A stretch of DNA of 64,000 nt, taken from contig NZ_CP023049.2 of the NCBI RefSeq assembly GCF_002285635.2, forward strand, positions 4,278,001 through 4,342,000. The letters are read 5' to 3'. This DNA comes from Chryseobacterium piperi. Its GTDB lineage: Bacteria > Bacteroidota > Bacteroidia > Flavobacteriales > Weeksellaceae. The position numbers were made by a program, and so were the translations under genes. The notes under the pieces were generated by a model, which saw only the letters and a list, made by a program, of their open reading frames with translations, was not told the origin of the DNA and searched no databases. The stretch's first letter is position 1. Every line of letters starts with the position of its first letter. Below, piece by piece: positions 36,713 through 45,863 of the stretch.

Positions 36713-37339
36713 ATGAAACCCCTATATAAAAAAATTGTCCTATCGGGAAGCCTATTCTTTGCAGCTTTACTTAATGCACAGACAGAAATAAAAGTAAATA
36801 CTCTTTTTGCACCAGTTGGAATTTATAATATCGCTGTAGAAAAACCAATTAACAACAAAATTTCTATGCAAGTTGAGGCATTTGTTTCTCCATGGAAATC
36901 TTTTAATGGTAGGAATTTACAGATTTATATGGGAACTGTGGAGGGGAGGTATTATTTTAAGGAAAAAATGAAAAACTGGTATGTTGGAACCTATGTCTCA
37001 ATGGCCGCATTTAATCTTCAAAAGTGGAATTATTGGAAGGATAAACCAGTGTTTGATGAATTAGGACAACCAGAGATATTACCAGATGGAAGTGTCCGTG
37101 TTACAGGAAGGTATCAGAAAGGGCTTGCCTTTATTTTTGGTATCAGTGGAGGATATCATTTTACCATTAATAATAACTGGGGATTAGATGTGTATGCTGG
37201 AATAGGTACTACGCAATCATTCTACAAAGGATATTTTAAGGATAATGGAGAAAGATATGATGGTGCAAAAAACTTTAATAAAAGTGGAGAGCTGATCCCA
37301 ACAAGGGGAGGATTAATGCTAACATATAGAATAAATTAG
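36713..37339 (+). CDS. DUF3575-like outer-membrane protein
   Basis: A 208-residue exported protein with signal peptide about 1-23 (LFFAALLNAQ). It then shows alternating aromatic strands suggestive of a small beta-barrel: IKVNTLFAPVGIYNIAVEK, ISMQVEAFVSPWKSF, MGTVEGRYYFKEKMKNWYVGTYVSM, AFIFGISGGYHFTIN and GGLMLTYRIN. This matches what I recall of DUF3575. It lies 29 bases after the second priming transferase and closes set 1, just before the second wzc. It could take part in polymer export or be a passive envelope protein; the role is unknown. Confidence 0.75.
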   Translation: MKPLYKKIVLSGSLFFAALLNAQTEIKVNTLFAPVGIYNIAVEKPINNKISMQVEAFVSPWKSFNGRNLQIYMGTVEGRYYFKEKMKNWYVGTYVSMAAFNLQKWNYWKDKPVFDELGQPEILPDGSVRVTGRYQKGLAFIFGISGGYHFTINNNWGLDVYAGIGTTQSFYKGYFKDNGERYDGAKNFNKSGELIPTRGGLMLTYRIN

Positions 37340-37511
37340 TTTGGATTGCAAAAATTTACGCAATAAAAAATAAGAGATATCAACCTTCCTTCAAACAATA
37401 TTTTTTTAATTAAGAACACTAATGATAACTTAGGTTTAAATAGGATTATCAAAAATATAATACATCTTCCAATTTAACTGGAAATACTGTTAAGAATATA
37501 TAAAATATAGA

Positions 37512-37519
37512 TATATTTG
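37512..37519 (+). promoter_or_regulatory. Possible -7 box for the second wzc unit
   Basis: TATATTTG in the 238-base gap between sets 1 and 2, 58 bases before the wzc start. No TTG at the proper distance, so this is tentative; it may separate the two sets into different transcripts. Confidence 0.35.
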
Positions 37520-37577
37520 CAGACGTTTAAAACGAATAAACTAATAAATTTTTCAATTGATAACATAATCCTAAGAA

Positions 37578-39923
37578 ATGGATAAGAATAATAACAAAGA
37601 ATTTGATCCTAAAGAAATAATAAGTCCTTTTATACGTAGGTGGTTGTGGTTTTTAGTCAGCTTTATTATAACAATTTTTCTAGCAATATTGTATATCAAG
37701 TCTTCACAAACGGTATATAAAGTACAAACATCTGTACTTATTAAAGATGCTAAAAAAATGTCTTCGGCATCAGGTGACTTTGGGGTACTTCAGAGCTTAG
37801 GCGGGTTTTCAGGAATGGCAACCAATAGTATTGAAAATGAAATTGAAATATTTAAATCCAAAAATATTATTTATGATGTTTTAAAAGAATACAACTTTCA
37901 AACTTCTTTATTTCAAAAAGGAACTTTTCATGATGTAGAATTATATGGAAATACTTCTCCTTATATTTTTAGGATTATAAATGAAAAACAACAAGCTGAA
38001 TCACCCAAAAAGCCTATTGATGTAAAGGTAGATGGAAACAAAATTGTTCTTTCATCTAAAGAATGGGGTAAAAACATAGAAGGTAGCTTTGACAGAACGA
38101 TTAGCCTTCCTTTTGCCAATATTATTATTTCAAAAAACCCCTCTTTCAAATTATCACAACTTAAAAACAAATCCTTATCGGATCTCTATTTTAAATATTC
38201 AACATTTGAAGAAACTGTAGATTCCTTTCAGGAAGATTTGCATGTAGATTTAGTAGATAAAGAATCTACCGTTTTAGCTTTATCTGTTAACTATCCGGTT
38301 GCTCAAAAAGGTAAAGACTTTCTAAATACTGTTGTCAAGCAATACAATTTTTATAATATAAATGACAAGAATATAGAGTCTCAAAAAACAAAGGATTTTA
38401 TAGACGATCGAATCGTTTTAATTTCTAAACAATTGGGAGACGTTGAAAGTCAGAAAGAAAAATTCAAATCAGATAAAAATATTATCGATTTGGCCACAGA
38501 AGCCCAGATTGATTTGGGTATGAAGGAGAAAAGTAAAGCCAAGATGTTGGATTTAGAGACTCAATTAGAGTTGAATAACACACTTCAAAGTTACCTGACT
38601 ACAAAAACTATTGAAGACATTCTTCCAATTAATGTAGGATTGGAAAGTAATGCGGCAAAAGAAGGTATTCAAGAATATAATGTTTTGGTTTTAACAAGAA
38701 ATAAACTAATGGAAAATGCTACGGTAAATAATCCATTAGTAAAAGATCTTGAAAATCAGCTTAAAGACCTGAAGTTTTCAATCAAAGAAAGTATCAATAA
38801 AAATATTTCTGCTCTTAATCTTTATAAAAGAAAAGCTACAGGAGAATTTAGTGATTCTCGTCAAAAGATTGATCGAATTCCCAATCAGGAACGCTTATTT
38901 AGAAGTATTGAGAGACAACAACAAATTAAAGAAAATTTATATCTTTTATTATTACAAAAAAGAGAAGAAGCTGCAATATCTATGGCAATTACGGCTGATA
39001 AAGCTAGAGTCATTGATAAAGCTTTTGTATTTAAAAAACCTGTTTCTCCTAAGAAAGTGGTTACTCTTTTCATTGCTTTAGTATTAGGGTTTATAATTCC
39101 ATTCTTAATTATTTATATCAAAGAATTACTAAATAATAAAATCCTATCTCGAAAAGATATTTCAAAACATTCAGTAGTGCCGTTATTAGGAGAGATTCCT
39201 TCTTTGAAAAATAATGAAAATCATTTAGTTCAGAATAATGATCTTTCATCACTAGCAGAGTCTTTTAGAATATTAATGACCAATCTTAAATACTTGATGC
39301 AGCCAAAACAAAGTGCTCATAAGATTATGATCACATCAAGTGTCAAGGGAGAAGGAAAAACACTCATTTCAGTTAATCTTGCATTGGTTTTATCTTCGTC
39401 TAATAAAAAAGTTTTAGTGATTGGATCTGATATCAGAAACCCTCAACTACAGAGGTATAATCCGCAAATGAAATCTGCAAAGGGACTTTCAGAATATTTG
39501 TATGGTGAAGTAACAGATGTTAATACAATTGTTCATCCGAGTGGTTTCCATAAAAATTGTGATTTTATTTATTCTGGAATCATACCACCTAATCCGGCAG
39601 ATCTTTTATCTAATGGAAAGTACAAAGAACTTGTATCTCATTTTGAGTCTGAGTATGATTTTATTATAATGGATACTGCACCATTAATGCCGGTTACTGA
39701 CTCCTTTTTAATTATTGATAATGCTGATTTATTAGTGTATGTCATAAGATCTAATTATTCAGAAATATCCTATCTTGAATTTGTAAATAATAATATTGCA
39801 TCTAACAAGATTAAAAATGTTGCCTTTGTCTTGAATGATGTAGATAGAGATAATTTTGGATATGGTAACCAATATGGATATGGATATAATGCAACAGAAA
39901 GAAAATGGTGGCAAAGAAAATAG
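37578..39923 (+). CDS. wzc: Wzc-type polysaccharide co-polymerase and tyrosine autokinase (set 2)
   Basis: A 781-residue homologue of the protein at 19647, with the same order: membrane helix (about 22-42), Wzz domain, long coiled coil, second helix (about 490-512), and BY-kinase with Walker A SSVKGEGKT (about 586-594), Walker A' VIGSDIRNPQ and Walker B FIIMDTAPLMP. The tail again carries a tyrosine cluster (FGYGNQYGYGYN) and ends in RKWWQRK. It differs from the first Wzc through the periplasmic half, which sets chain length and partner choice, while the kinase half is closely similar. It opens set 2 and is followed by a second flippase and polymerase. Confidence 0.95.
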   Translation: MDKNNNKEFDPKEIISPFIRRWLWFLVSFIITIFLAILYIKSSQTVYKVQTSVLIKDAKKMSSASGDFGVLQSLGGFSGMATNSIENEIEIFKSKNIIYDVLKEYNFQTSLFQKGTFHDVELYGNTSPYIFRIINEKQQAESPKKPIDVKVDGNKIVLSSKEWGKNIEGSFDRTISLPFANIIISKNPSFKLSQLKNKSLSDLYFKYSTFEETVDSFQEDLHVDLVDKESTVLALSVNYPVAQKGKDFLNTVVKQYNFYNINDKNIESQKTKDFIDDRIVLISKQLGDVESQKEKFKSDKNIIDLATEAQIDLGMKEKSKAKMLDLETQLELNNTLQSYLTTKTIEDILPINVGLESNAAKEGIQEYNVLVLTRNKLMENATVNNPLVKDLENQLKDLKFSIKESINKNISALNLYKRKATGEFSDSRQKIDRIPNQERLFRSIERQQQIKENLYLLLLQKREEAAISMAITADKARVIDKAFVFKKPVSPKKVVTLFIALVLGFIIPFLIIYIKELLNNKILSRKDISKHSVVPLLGEIPSLKNNENHLVQNNDLSSLAESFRILMTNLKYLMQPKQSAHKIMITSSVKGEGKTLISVNLALVLSSSNKKVLVIGSDIRNPQLQRYNPQMKSAKGLSEYLYGEVTDVNTIVHPSGFHKNCDFIYSGIIPPNPADLLSNGKYKELVSHFESEYDFIIMDTAPLMPVTDSFLIIDNADLLVYVIRSNYSEISYLEFVNNNIASNKIKNVAFVLNDVDRDNFGYGNQYGYGYNATERKWWQRK

Positions 39924-39972
39924 ATAACAAGGATGCTTGAAATACTTAAATATTCATTTGAGTTTAGCTACT

Positions 39973-41406
39973 ATGAGTATTAAAAAAAATTTTGTTTACA
40001 GCTTATTATTGATATTAAGTCAGATTCTTTTTCCGATTTTAATATTGCCCTATATCAATAGAATATTAGGCCCGTCAACAATAGGTGTATTTAATCTCGT
40101 TGATAATATAGCACAATATATAATTACAATTGCTGCTTTAGGAATTCCAATTTACGGGGTTAGAGAGATATCAATTGCAAGAAACTCTTCAAAAGATGCT
40201 CTTAACAAGACTTTTTCAGAACTTATAAGCATCAATTTTTTATTAACGATTTTTTGTACCGTTCTATATCTTGGTTTTATAATTTATAATACTCAGATTG
40301 CGGAGTTTAGAATCTATTATTTTCTAGGAACAATTCAGGTTATTGCAGGTATTTTTTCTTTAGAATGGTATTTTCAAGGGATAGAAAACTTTAAATTTAT
40401 TGCTCTCCGTACATTTGTCATAAAACTACTAAGTATTTTTTTAATATATTTTTTTGTAAAAAGTAGTGATGATGATGTTCTATATTATATTATTACAACA
40501 ATTGCATTTGCTATTACAGGGCTTTTTAACTTATTGTATGTAAGTAAGAACATTATGTTTAAAGTACCCAGTAAGAAAAATATTCTGAAGCACATAAAGC
40601 CGCTTTTTATCTTTTTTACTACAAAATTTATGATTAGTATTTATGTGACTATGACTACTATTTTATTAGGAATATTGAGCACAACTAAAGATGTTGGTCT
40701 TTTTTCATTGGCCTTTAGGGTTTTTAATATTTTCGTAATTGTAGTTTCATCTTTGACAACAGTTCTCATATCCCAAGTCTCAACAGCAGTATTAAATAAA
40801 AATACTGATTACTTTGCATCACTAATTGTTAAGACTGTTACTTTTAATATATTTTTTGGTTTGCCAACGAGTGTATTTATTTTTACTTACGCTGAAGAGT
40901 TTATTTTTTTATTAGGAGGAAATGAGTTTTTGCCAGCGGTATATTCATTGCGTTTTTTTGCAATTTTAGTGTTTTTAATTCCTTTTAGTAATTTATTTGC
41001 GCTGAATATCCTCACTCCTTTAAAAAAAGAAAAATTCTTTTTAGGTTCTACTCTTGCAGGAACGGTTTTGAGTGTTATACTTAATCTTATTTTAATGCCA
41101 CGCTGGGGGTATATGGGAGCTACATATGCTTTTTTATGTACTGAAATTCTGGTTTGCAGTCTTTTATTTTATTTTGCAAACAAATGTTATAAGTTCGAGA
41201 AGAAGATTGTTTTTTTGATAAAAACCTTTGCAATTTGTATTGTTTTTATTCCAATATATTATTTCTTGCCAAATGAAAATAAGCTTATAAAATTAGTCAT
41301 TGGAATAATATCATCTGGTCTTTTTTATTTGTGCTTTCAACTCATTCTGGTACGAGATAGTTTAGTTATTAACTATGCAAACCAACTCTATAAACGATTT
41401 AAATAA
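39973..41406 (+). CDS. Oligosaccharide flippase, Wzx/RfbX family (set 2)
   Basis: A 477-residue protein with about 12-14 membrane helices. The beginning SIKKNFVYSLLLILSQILFPILILPYINRILGPSTIGVFNL and the internal GIPIYGVREISIAR and LEWYFQGIENF are hallmarks of RfbX-type O-unit flippases. It is a different branch from the flippase at 26049, so it is not a recent copy of it. I use ATG 39973; a TTG start 36 bases upstream would add 12 hydrophilic residues not seen in the family. Confidence 0.93.
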   Translation: MSIKKNFVYSLLLILSQILFPILILPYINRILGPSTIGVFNLVDNIAQYIITIAALGIPIYGVREISIARNSSKDALNKTFSELISINFLLTIFCTVLYLGFIIYNTQIAEFRIYYFLGTIQVIAGIFSLEWYFQGIENFKFIALRTFVIKLLSIFLIYFFVKSSDDDVLYYIITTIAFAITGLFNLLYVSKNIMFKVPSKKNILKHIKPLFIFFTTKFMISIYVTMTTILLGILSTTKDVGLFSLAFRVFNIFVIVVSSLTTVLISQVSTAVLNKNTDYFASLIVKTVTFNIFFGLPTSVFIFTYAEEFIFLLGGNEFLPAVYSLRFFAILVFLIPFSNLFALNILTPLKKEKFFLGSTLAGTVLSVILNLILMPRWGYMGATYAFLCTEILVCSLLFYFANKCYKFEKKIVFLIKTFAICIVFIPIYYFLPNENKLIKLVIGIISSGLFYLCFQLILVRDSLVINYANQLYKRFK

Positions 41407-41407
41407 T

Positions 41408-42469
41408 ATGGTTGATTCAGAAAAATACACAAAAATATCCGTTTTAATGGCATGCTATAATGTTGAAAGATATATTGGTATAGCATTAGACTCAGTTCTT
41501 GTGCAGACATACCCTCACTTTGAAGTTTTGTGTGTAGATGACTGCTCTTCTGATGATACCCTTAATATTCTGGAAGATTATTGTAAAAAAGATGAAAGAA
41601 TCAAAGTTTTTAGAAATTCAGAAAATTTAGGAATTACAAAGACAAAGAATGTTTTGCTTTCCCTAGCAATGAACGAAACTGTAGTCTTTTTAGATGGTGA
41701 TGATATTAGTGACATTCATAGATTTGAAAAGCTTTTACATTGTAAAAATCTCTATAATGCAGATATTGTTTCCAGTGCTTATACATTAATTGGTAGTTCT
41801 GGACAAAAATTAAAGACAAGAGGTTTACAATTACTCACCACAAAAATGGGAATAAGATATACGTCTTTCTTTAATTCTCCTATACCACATGCACCATCTA
41901 TGATTAATAGATCTCTGATTGAGGATAGAGGAGGTTACAAAGAAGACTATATAGCAGCTGAAGATTATGATCTTTTTGTAGATATATTGCTTCAAAAAGA
42001 AGTAATAGTAAAAATTCTTCCTTGTCCATTATATCTTTATAGAATTAATGAAGATGGAATATCCCGATCATATAATAAAAGTCAGATCGAAAGTCATATT
42101 AAAATTGCGAAAAAATTTATTTTGAAGGAACTAAGTACTGATCCTGAAAATTTTCATTACTGGAATTTATCAAAATATGAAGACACTGTAAAGATTTATC
42201 CCTATTCATTTTTGAATACAGCACTAAATCAGATTAACTATATTAGGAAAACATATTTGAATAAATATTCTGTTTCTAGTGCAGAGCGCCAAGAAATTAA
42301 TGATTATACGTCACAATATTATATATTCACTTATTTATGTATGTTGAGAAATGGTATAAAATATAATCAAGTAATAAAAGTTTCTGCACTTATTACAGTT
42401 AGTTTCGTAAGGAATTTTTTTTTAATCTTCAACCTCTCTACTTTTAAATGGATAAGAAAACAGATATAA
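41408..42469 (+). CDS. Glycosyltransferase family 2 (set 2, first)
   Basis: A 353-residue GT-A enzyme: KISVLMACYNVERYIGIALDSVLVQTY, the nucleotide site LCVDDCSSDDTL, and VVFLDGDDIS (DxD). A C-terminal extension of about 100 helical residues, with a hydrophobic stretch near the end (VIKVSALITVSFVRNFFLIF), may anchor it to the membrane. ATG 41408 follows the flippase stop by 1 base; an upstream ATG at 41375 inside the flippase gene is an alternative. The 3' end overlaps the next gene by 22 bases. Confidence 0.88.
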   Translation: MVDSEKYTKISVLMACYNVERYIGIALDSVLVQTYPHFEVLCVDDCSSDDTLNILEDYCKKDERIKVFRNSENLGITKTKNVLLSLAMNETVVFLDGDDISDIHRFEKLLHCKNLYNADIVSSAYTLIGSSGQKLKTRGLQLLTTKMGIRYTSFFNSPIPHAPSMINRSLIEDRGGYKEDYIAAEDYDLFVDILLQKEVIVKILPCPLYLYRINEDGISRSYNKSQIESHIKIAKKFILKELSTDPENFHYWNLSKYEDTVKIYPYSFLNTALNQINYIRKTYLNKYSVSSAERQEINDYTSQYYIFTYLCMLRNGIKYNQVIKVSALITVSFVRNFFLIFNLSTFKWIRKQI

Positions 42470-43320
42470 AACTTTCTATAATAATTCCTACTTTAGGAAG
42501 GAGGGCAGAGGTTGAAAAGCTTTTACAATCTATTGCTGATGCTAATATAGCTTGTGCTTTTGAAATTATTATTGTTGATCAGAATACAGAAGCATTGATT
42601 GATGATATAGTTGCTATGGCAATGTCATGGCTTCCGATTAGACATTATAAGGTCGGTTTTAAAGGGCTGTCAAAAGCGAAAAATTTTGGTTTTAGAAAGG
42701 CTGCAGGAGTATATATTAGTTTTCCGGATGATGATTGTCTTATTTACAAAAATACCTATGCTAAAGCGATTGAATTAATTCGCGCTCAAGATTTGGATAT
42801 TATTTTTGGAAAATGTCTTGACGAGAAAGGTAACGATAGTGTTTTACAATTTAAAAAAAAAGCATACTATCTCAATAAAAATAATATGGCAGGTGGCTTC
42901 GTTGAAGCAACAACGATCTGTAAAGCAGATATCTTGCGAACTTATGAATTTGATGAAAATATGGGAGTAGGAACTTTTTTTGGAGCTGAAGAAGGGTTTG
43001 ATTGGTTATATAGAATACTTTCTGACAAAAAAGCTCCAAAAAAAGTGTTATTTTCTCCGGATGTTGAGTTTTATCATCCGCAGGTAATACTATCTAAAGG
43101 TGATTTGGCATCGCTTAATCGTGTATTTAAGTATAGATGCGGTACGGCTTATTTATGTGTAAAGCATCATTTACATATGAAATATTACAAAAGGATCCTT
43201 ATTAGTATTTTTGGATATATATTATATAAACTGGTAGATAAGAAGAGTTCTGATTTTTATGCAGTAGAGTTTTCTGCATTATTAATGGGGAAAAGATTTG
43301 CAAAAAAAGAGTTGAAATAA
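42448..43320 (+). CDS. Glycosyltransferase family 2 (set 2, second)
   Basis: A 290-residue GT-A enzyme. LSIIIPTLGRRAEVEKLLQSI, IIIVDQNTEALID, GLSKAKNFGFRKAAGVYISFPDDDCLIY (DDD metal site) and FGAEEGFDWLYRIL are visible. The DQN in place of DDGS in the nucleotide motif is a common variant. It overlaps the preceding gene by 22 bases and its stop directly abuts the start of the polymerase gene, so these set-2 genes look translationally coupled. Sugar unknown. Confidence 0.88.
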   Translation: MDKKTDIKLSIIIPTLGRRAEVEKLLQSIADANIACAFEIIIVDQNTEALIDDIVAMAMSWLPIRHYKVGFKGLSKAKNFGFRKAAGVYISFPDDDCLIYKNTYAKAIELIRAQDLDIIFGKCLDEKGNDSVLQFKKKAYYLNKNNMAGGFVEATTICKADILRTYEFDENMGVGTFFGAEEGFDWLYRILSDKKAPKKVLFSPDVEFYHPQVILSKGDLASLNRVFKYRCGTAYLCVKHHLHMKYYKRILISIFGYILYKLVDKKSSDFYAVEFSALLMGKRFAKKELK

Positions 43321-44652
43321 ATGGGAGTTTTAAAGAAATTATTTAGTACGTTTGCGTTACAGCAATGTTTGTTGCTGATTCTTCTTTACATTATTCTATT
43401 CTTCTTCAAGAATGATTATATTTTAGTGTTTGCTTATATATATTCACTTTTTTTAGGTTTTGCAGTCATAAAAACCAGAGTAGAATATTTGTTGGCTAAT
43501 AATACAGGATTAATTTTCTTACTTTTTCTTTTCCTGTATGGTGCTTTACACAGTATTGCAAGTTTAATTCTCCTTGATGAAATTCCACAGAATATTTACC
43601 TGTCAACTATTATTTATGGCGCTACTCTTCCCTCATATCTCTTAGGATATAGTTTTGTGAAGCAGAAGCTTTATAATGAAGCCTACAAAGAAGAAATAAA
43701 AGAAAGTGAACCAAGTGTTTTTTATTCCATTTTTTTGGTGATTTTGCTGATTCTTTTAACAGGCTACATGTCTTACTTTTTTATTAGTATTGGGGCTTTC
43801 TTTAACTTATCAGTACTGACAAAAGATAGGTCAGAAGTTTTTGAGACACGGGAGCAATCACAAATTGTTGTAGGTCTTTTAATTTCCGGAATATATCTTT
43901 ATTTTATTTATTATTATAAAAAGATTTCTAAATTAATACTTTTTATAATATCAGCTATTTTGCTTTACTATGTTCTTATGCAGCTGGCAGCAGGGAATAG
44001 AAGAGATTTTATGCCAATGGTCACAGGAGTTTTTTGGATTTTTGTGAATATAAAAAAGCTTAAGTTTAATCTTTTTTGGTTTGTGGTACTTCTTTTCTCC
44101 ATCTTCATTTTTCAGTACTTAGGTACTATTCGTGGAAGCCTTTCTAGTAATACAAATATGAATAGTAGTGAATCTTCGGTAGCCGCACTTACTAATAATG
44201 AATTTACCTATCCTTTTTACACCTTAAGTTTTGAGGTTGATGATATGTTGAAGAACAAAATAGAATATAAATATGGTGAGTCTTTATCATATCCGGTTCT
44301 GTTTTTCATACCAAGAGCAATTTATCCGGAAAAGCCAAATTCATTAGCCAATCAATTTATACAAAAGCATTTCGGGAAGAGATATAAGATGGGGTTTGCC
44401 TATACGCCTGTTTCTGAAGCTTTTGTAAACTTTGGAGTTTTAGGTCCTTTCTTTTGTTACTTTTTAGTTGGATTAGTGATTAGTTTCATTCAAAATAGAA
44501 ATCATCAGGTTTTAAATTTTGTATTTTTTACGATGATTCTTGATTTTTGTAGAGGAGAGTTAGGTACATTCTTTTATCAGTTTTTCTTTACGGCATTATT
44601 TATATATATACTACCTTCTATAAAAAAAGCCATTTTATTACTTAATAGATAG
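43321..44652 (+). CDS. Polysaccharide polymerase, Wzy-like (set 2)
   Basis: A 443-residue membrane protein with about 10-12 helices and a periplasmic loop (about 265-350) containing GTIRGSLSSNTNMNSS and a PRAIYPEKPNSLANQFIQKHFG segment. AGNRRDFMPMVTGVFWI in the middle and PVSEAFVNFGVLGPFFCYFLVG near the end are features of the O-antigen polymerase group (OAPol/Wzy) that assemble from flipped units. The start follows the preceding stop without a gap. It has the same length as the set-1 polymerase but little visible sequence similarity. Confidence 0.83.
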   Translation: MGVLKKLFSTFALQQCLLLILLYIILFFFKNDYILVFAYIYSLFLGFAVIKTRVEYLLANNTGLIFLLFLFLYGALHSIASLILLDEIPQNIYLSTIIYGATLPSYLLGYSFVKQKLYNEAYKEEIKESEPSVFYSIFLVILLILLTGYMSYFFISIGAFFNLSVLTKDRSEVFETREQSQIVVGLLISGIYLYFIYYYKKISKLILFIISAILLYYVLMQLAAGNRRDFMPMVTGVFWIFVNIKKLKFNLFWFVVLLFSIFIFQYLGTIRGSLSSNTNMNSSESSVAALTNNEFTYPFYTLSFEVDDMLKNKIEYKYGESLSYPVLFFIPRAIYPEKPNSLANQFIQKHFGKRYKMGFAYTPVSEAFVNFGVLGPFFCYFLVGLVISFIQNRNHQVLNFVFFTMILDFCRGELGTFFYQFFFTALFIYILPSIKKAILLLNR

Positions 44653-44654
44653 AT

Positions 44655-45755
44655 ATGAAAATCATACTAGATAATATTGTTTTTTACTTGCAGAAGTCGG
44701 GGGGCGTATCAGTATACTGGTCAGAGTTGGCAAAGAGATTTAATGAGACTTATGAAGATGCCATATTCTTTGAACAAACTACTAAGAACGAAAATTTATC
44801 AAGAAAGAAGTTAAAACTTAAAAATCTTGAATATGAAAATTTTCCTAATCTTAAAATTCAAATAAAACGATATCTTCCATTCTTTAATAGGATTAAAGAA
44901 AAAAGTATTTTTCATTCAAGTTACTATAGGTTTTCTTTATCTAATAAAGCGTGTAATATTACAACTGTTCATGATCTTATTACTGATAAGTATGGCAGAG
45001 GATTGGCGAAATGGGTACATTATTATCAAAAAAAAATAGCATTACAAAGATCCTCAGGAATTGTATGCATATCAGAAAATACAAAGAAAGATCTGTTAGA
45101 ATATCATCCGGGGTTGAGAAATAAGAACATTACTGTTATTTACAATGGAGTCAGTGATGACTTTTATTATATAGAAAAAAAGCATAATTTAGAAGGTATA
45201 GATGAGAGATTTAAAAACCTTCAAAAAGATAGCTATGTTTTGTATGTAGGGCATCGAACCTCATATAAAAACTTTGATATGGCAGTGATGGCGATGTCAT
45301 TCATAAAAGACGATTTTACTTTTGTGATTGTAGGTGAGCCTTTGTCAAATAAGGAAGTCTCTTTTTTGAATAACCATTTAAAAGGAAGATATATGATATT
45401 TAGCAGCCTTGATAATACTAAATTGAATTATCTTTATAATAATGCTTTTACATTATTATACCCTTCTTCATACGAAGGGTTTGGTATACCCGTTGTTGAG
45501 GCATTTAAAACAATGTGTAATGTTGTCGCTGCCAATACATCATCCATCCCTGAAGTCGCAGGTGATGGTGCCGTATTAATAGATGACATTAATGCTGAAA
45601 AAATTGCAGAGTCTATTTTAAAATTAAAAAATGATTTGTTCTTAAGAGATGAACTAAAAAGGAAGGGTGCTTTACACGCTAAGAAATTTTCTTGGGATAA
45701 AACGTTTGAAGAGTATTTGGAGTTTTACAAGAAAGTTTTTAGAGTAAGAAACTAG
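44655..45755 (+). CDS. Glycosyltransferase family 4 (set 2)
   Basis: A 366-residue GT-B enzyme. The N-terminus IVFYLQKSGGVSVYWSELAKRF, the HSSYYRFS and TTVHDLITDKYGRG segments, CISENTKKDLLEYHP, VLYVGHRTSYKNFDMAV and YPSSYEGFGIPVVEAF (E..x7..E) match mannosyltransferase-like family 4 enzymes of the WbaZ/RfaB type. Because a GDP-mannose 3,5-epimerase-like enzyme is encoded 3 genes on, a GDP-hexose donor is plausible. It starts 2 bases after the polymerase stop. Confidence 0.9.
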   Translation: MKIILDNIVFYLQKSGGVSVYWSELAKRFNETYEDAIFFEQTTKNENLSRKKLKLKNLEYENFPNLKIQIKRYLPFFNRIKEKSIFHSSYYRFSLSNKACNITTVHDLITDKYGRGLAKWVHYYQKKIALQRSSGIVCISENTKKDLLEYHPGLRNKNITVIYNGVSDDFYYIEKKHNLEGIDERFKNLQKDSYVLYVGHRTSYKNFDMAVMAMSFIKDDFTFVIVGEPLSNKEVSFLNNHLKGRYMIFSSLDNTKLNYLYNNAFTLLYPSSYEGFGIPVVEAFKTMCNVVAANTSSIPEVAGDGAVLIDDINAEKIAESILKLKNDLFLRDELKRKGALHAKKFSWDKTFEEYLEFYKKVFRVRN

Positions 45756-45863
45756 TCATAATGTGATACTTAACTTCAGAAGCTGTTATAATACAAATTA
45801 TAAATATTAAGAAAACTGATTATGTAATCTTGAAGTACGTTAAAAATAAAAACTAAATAAATT

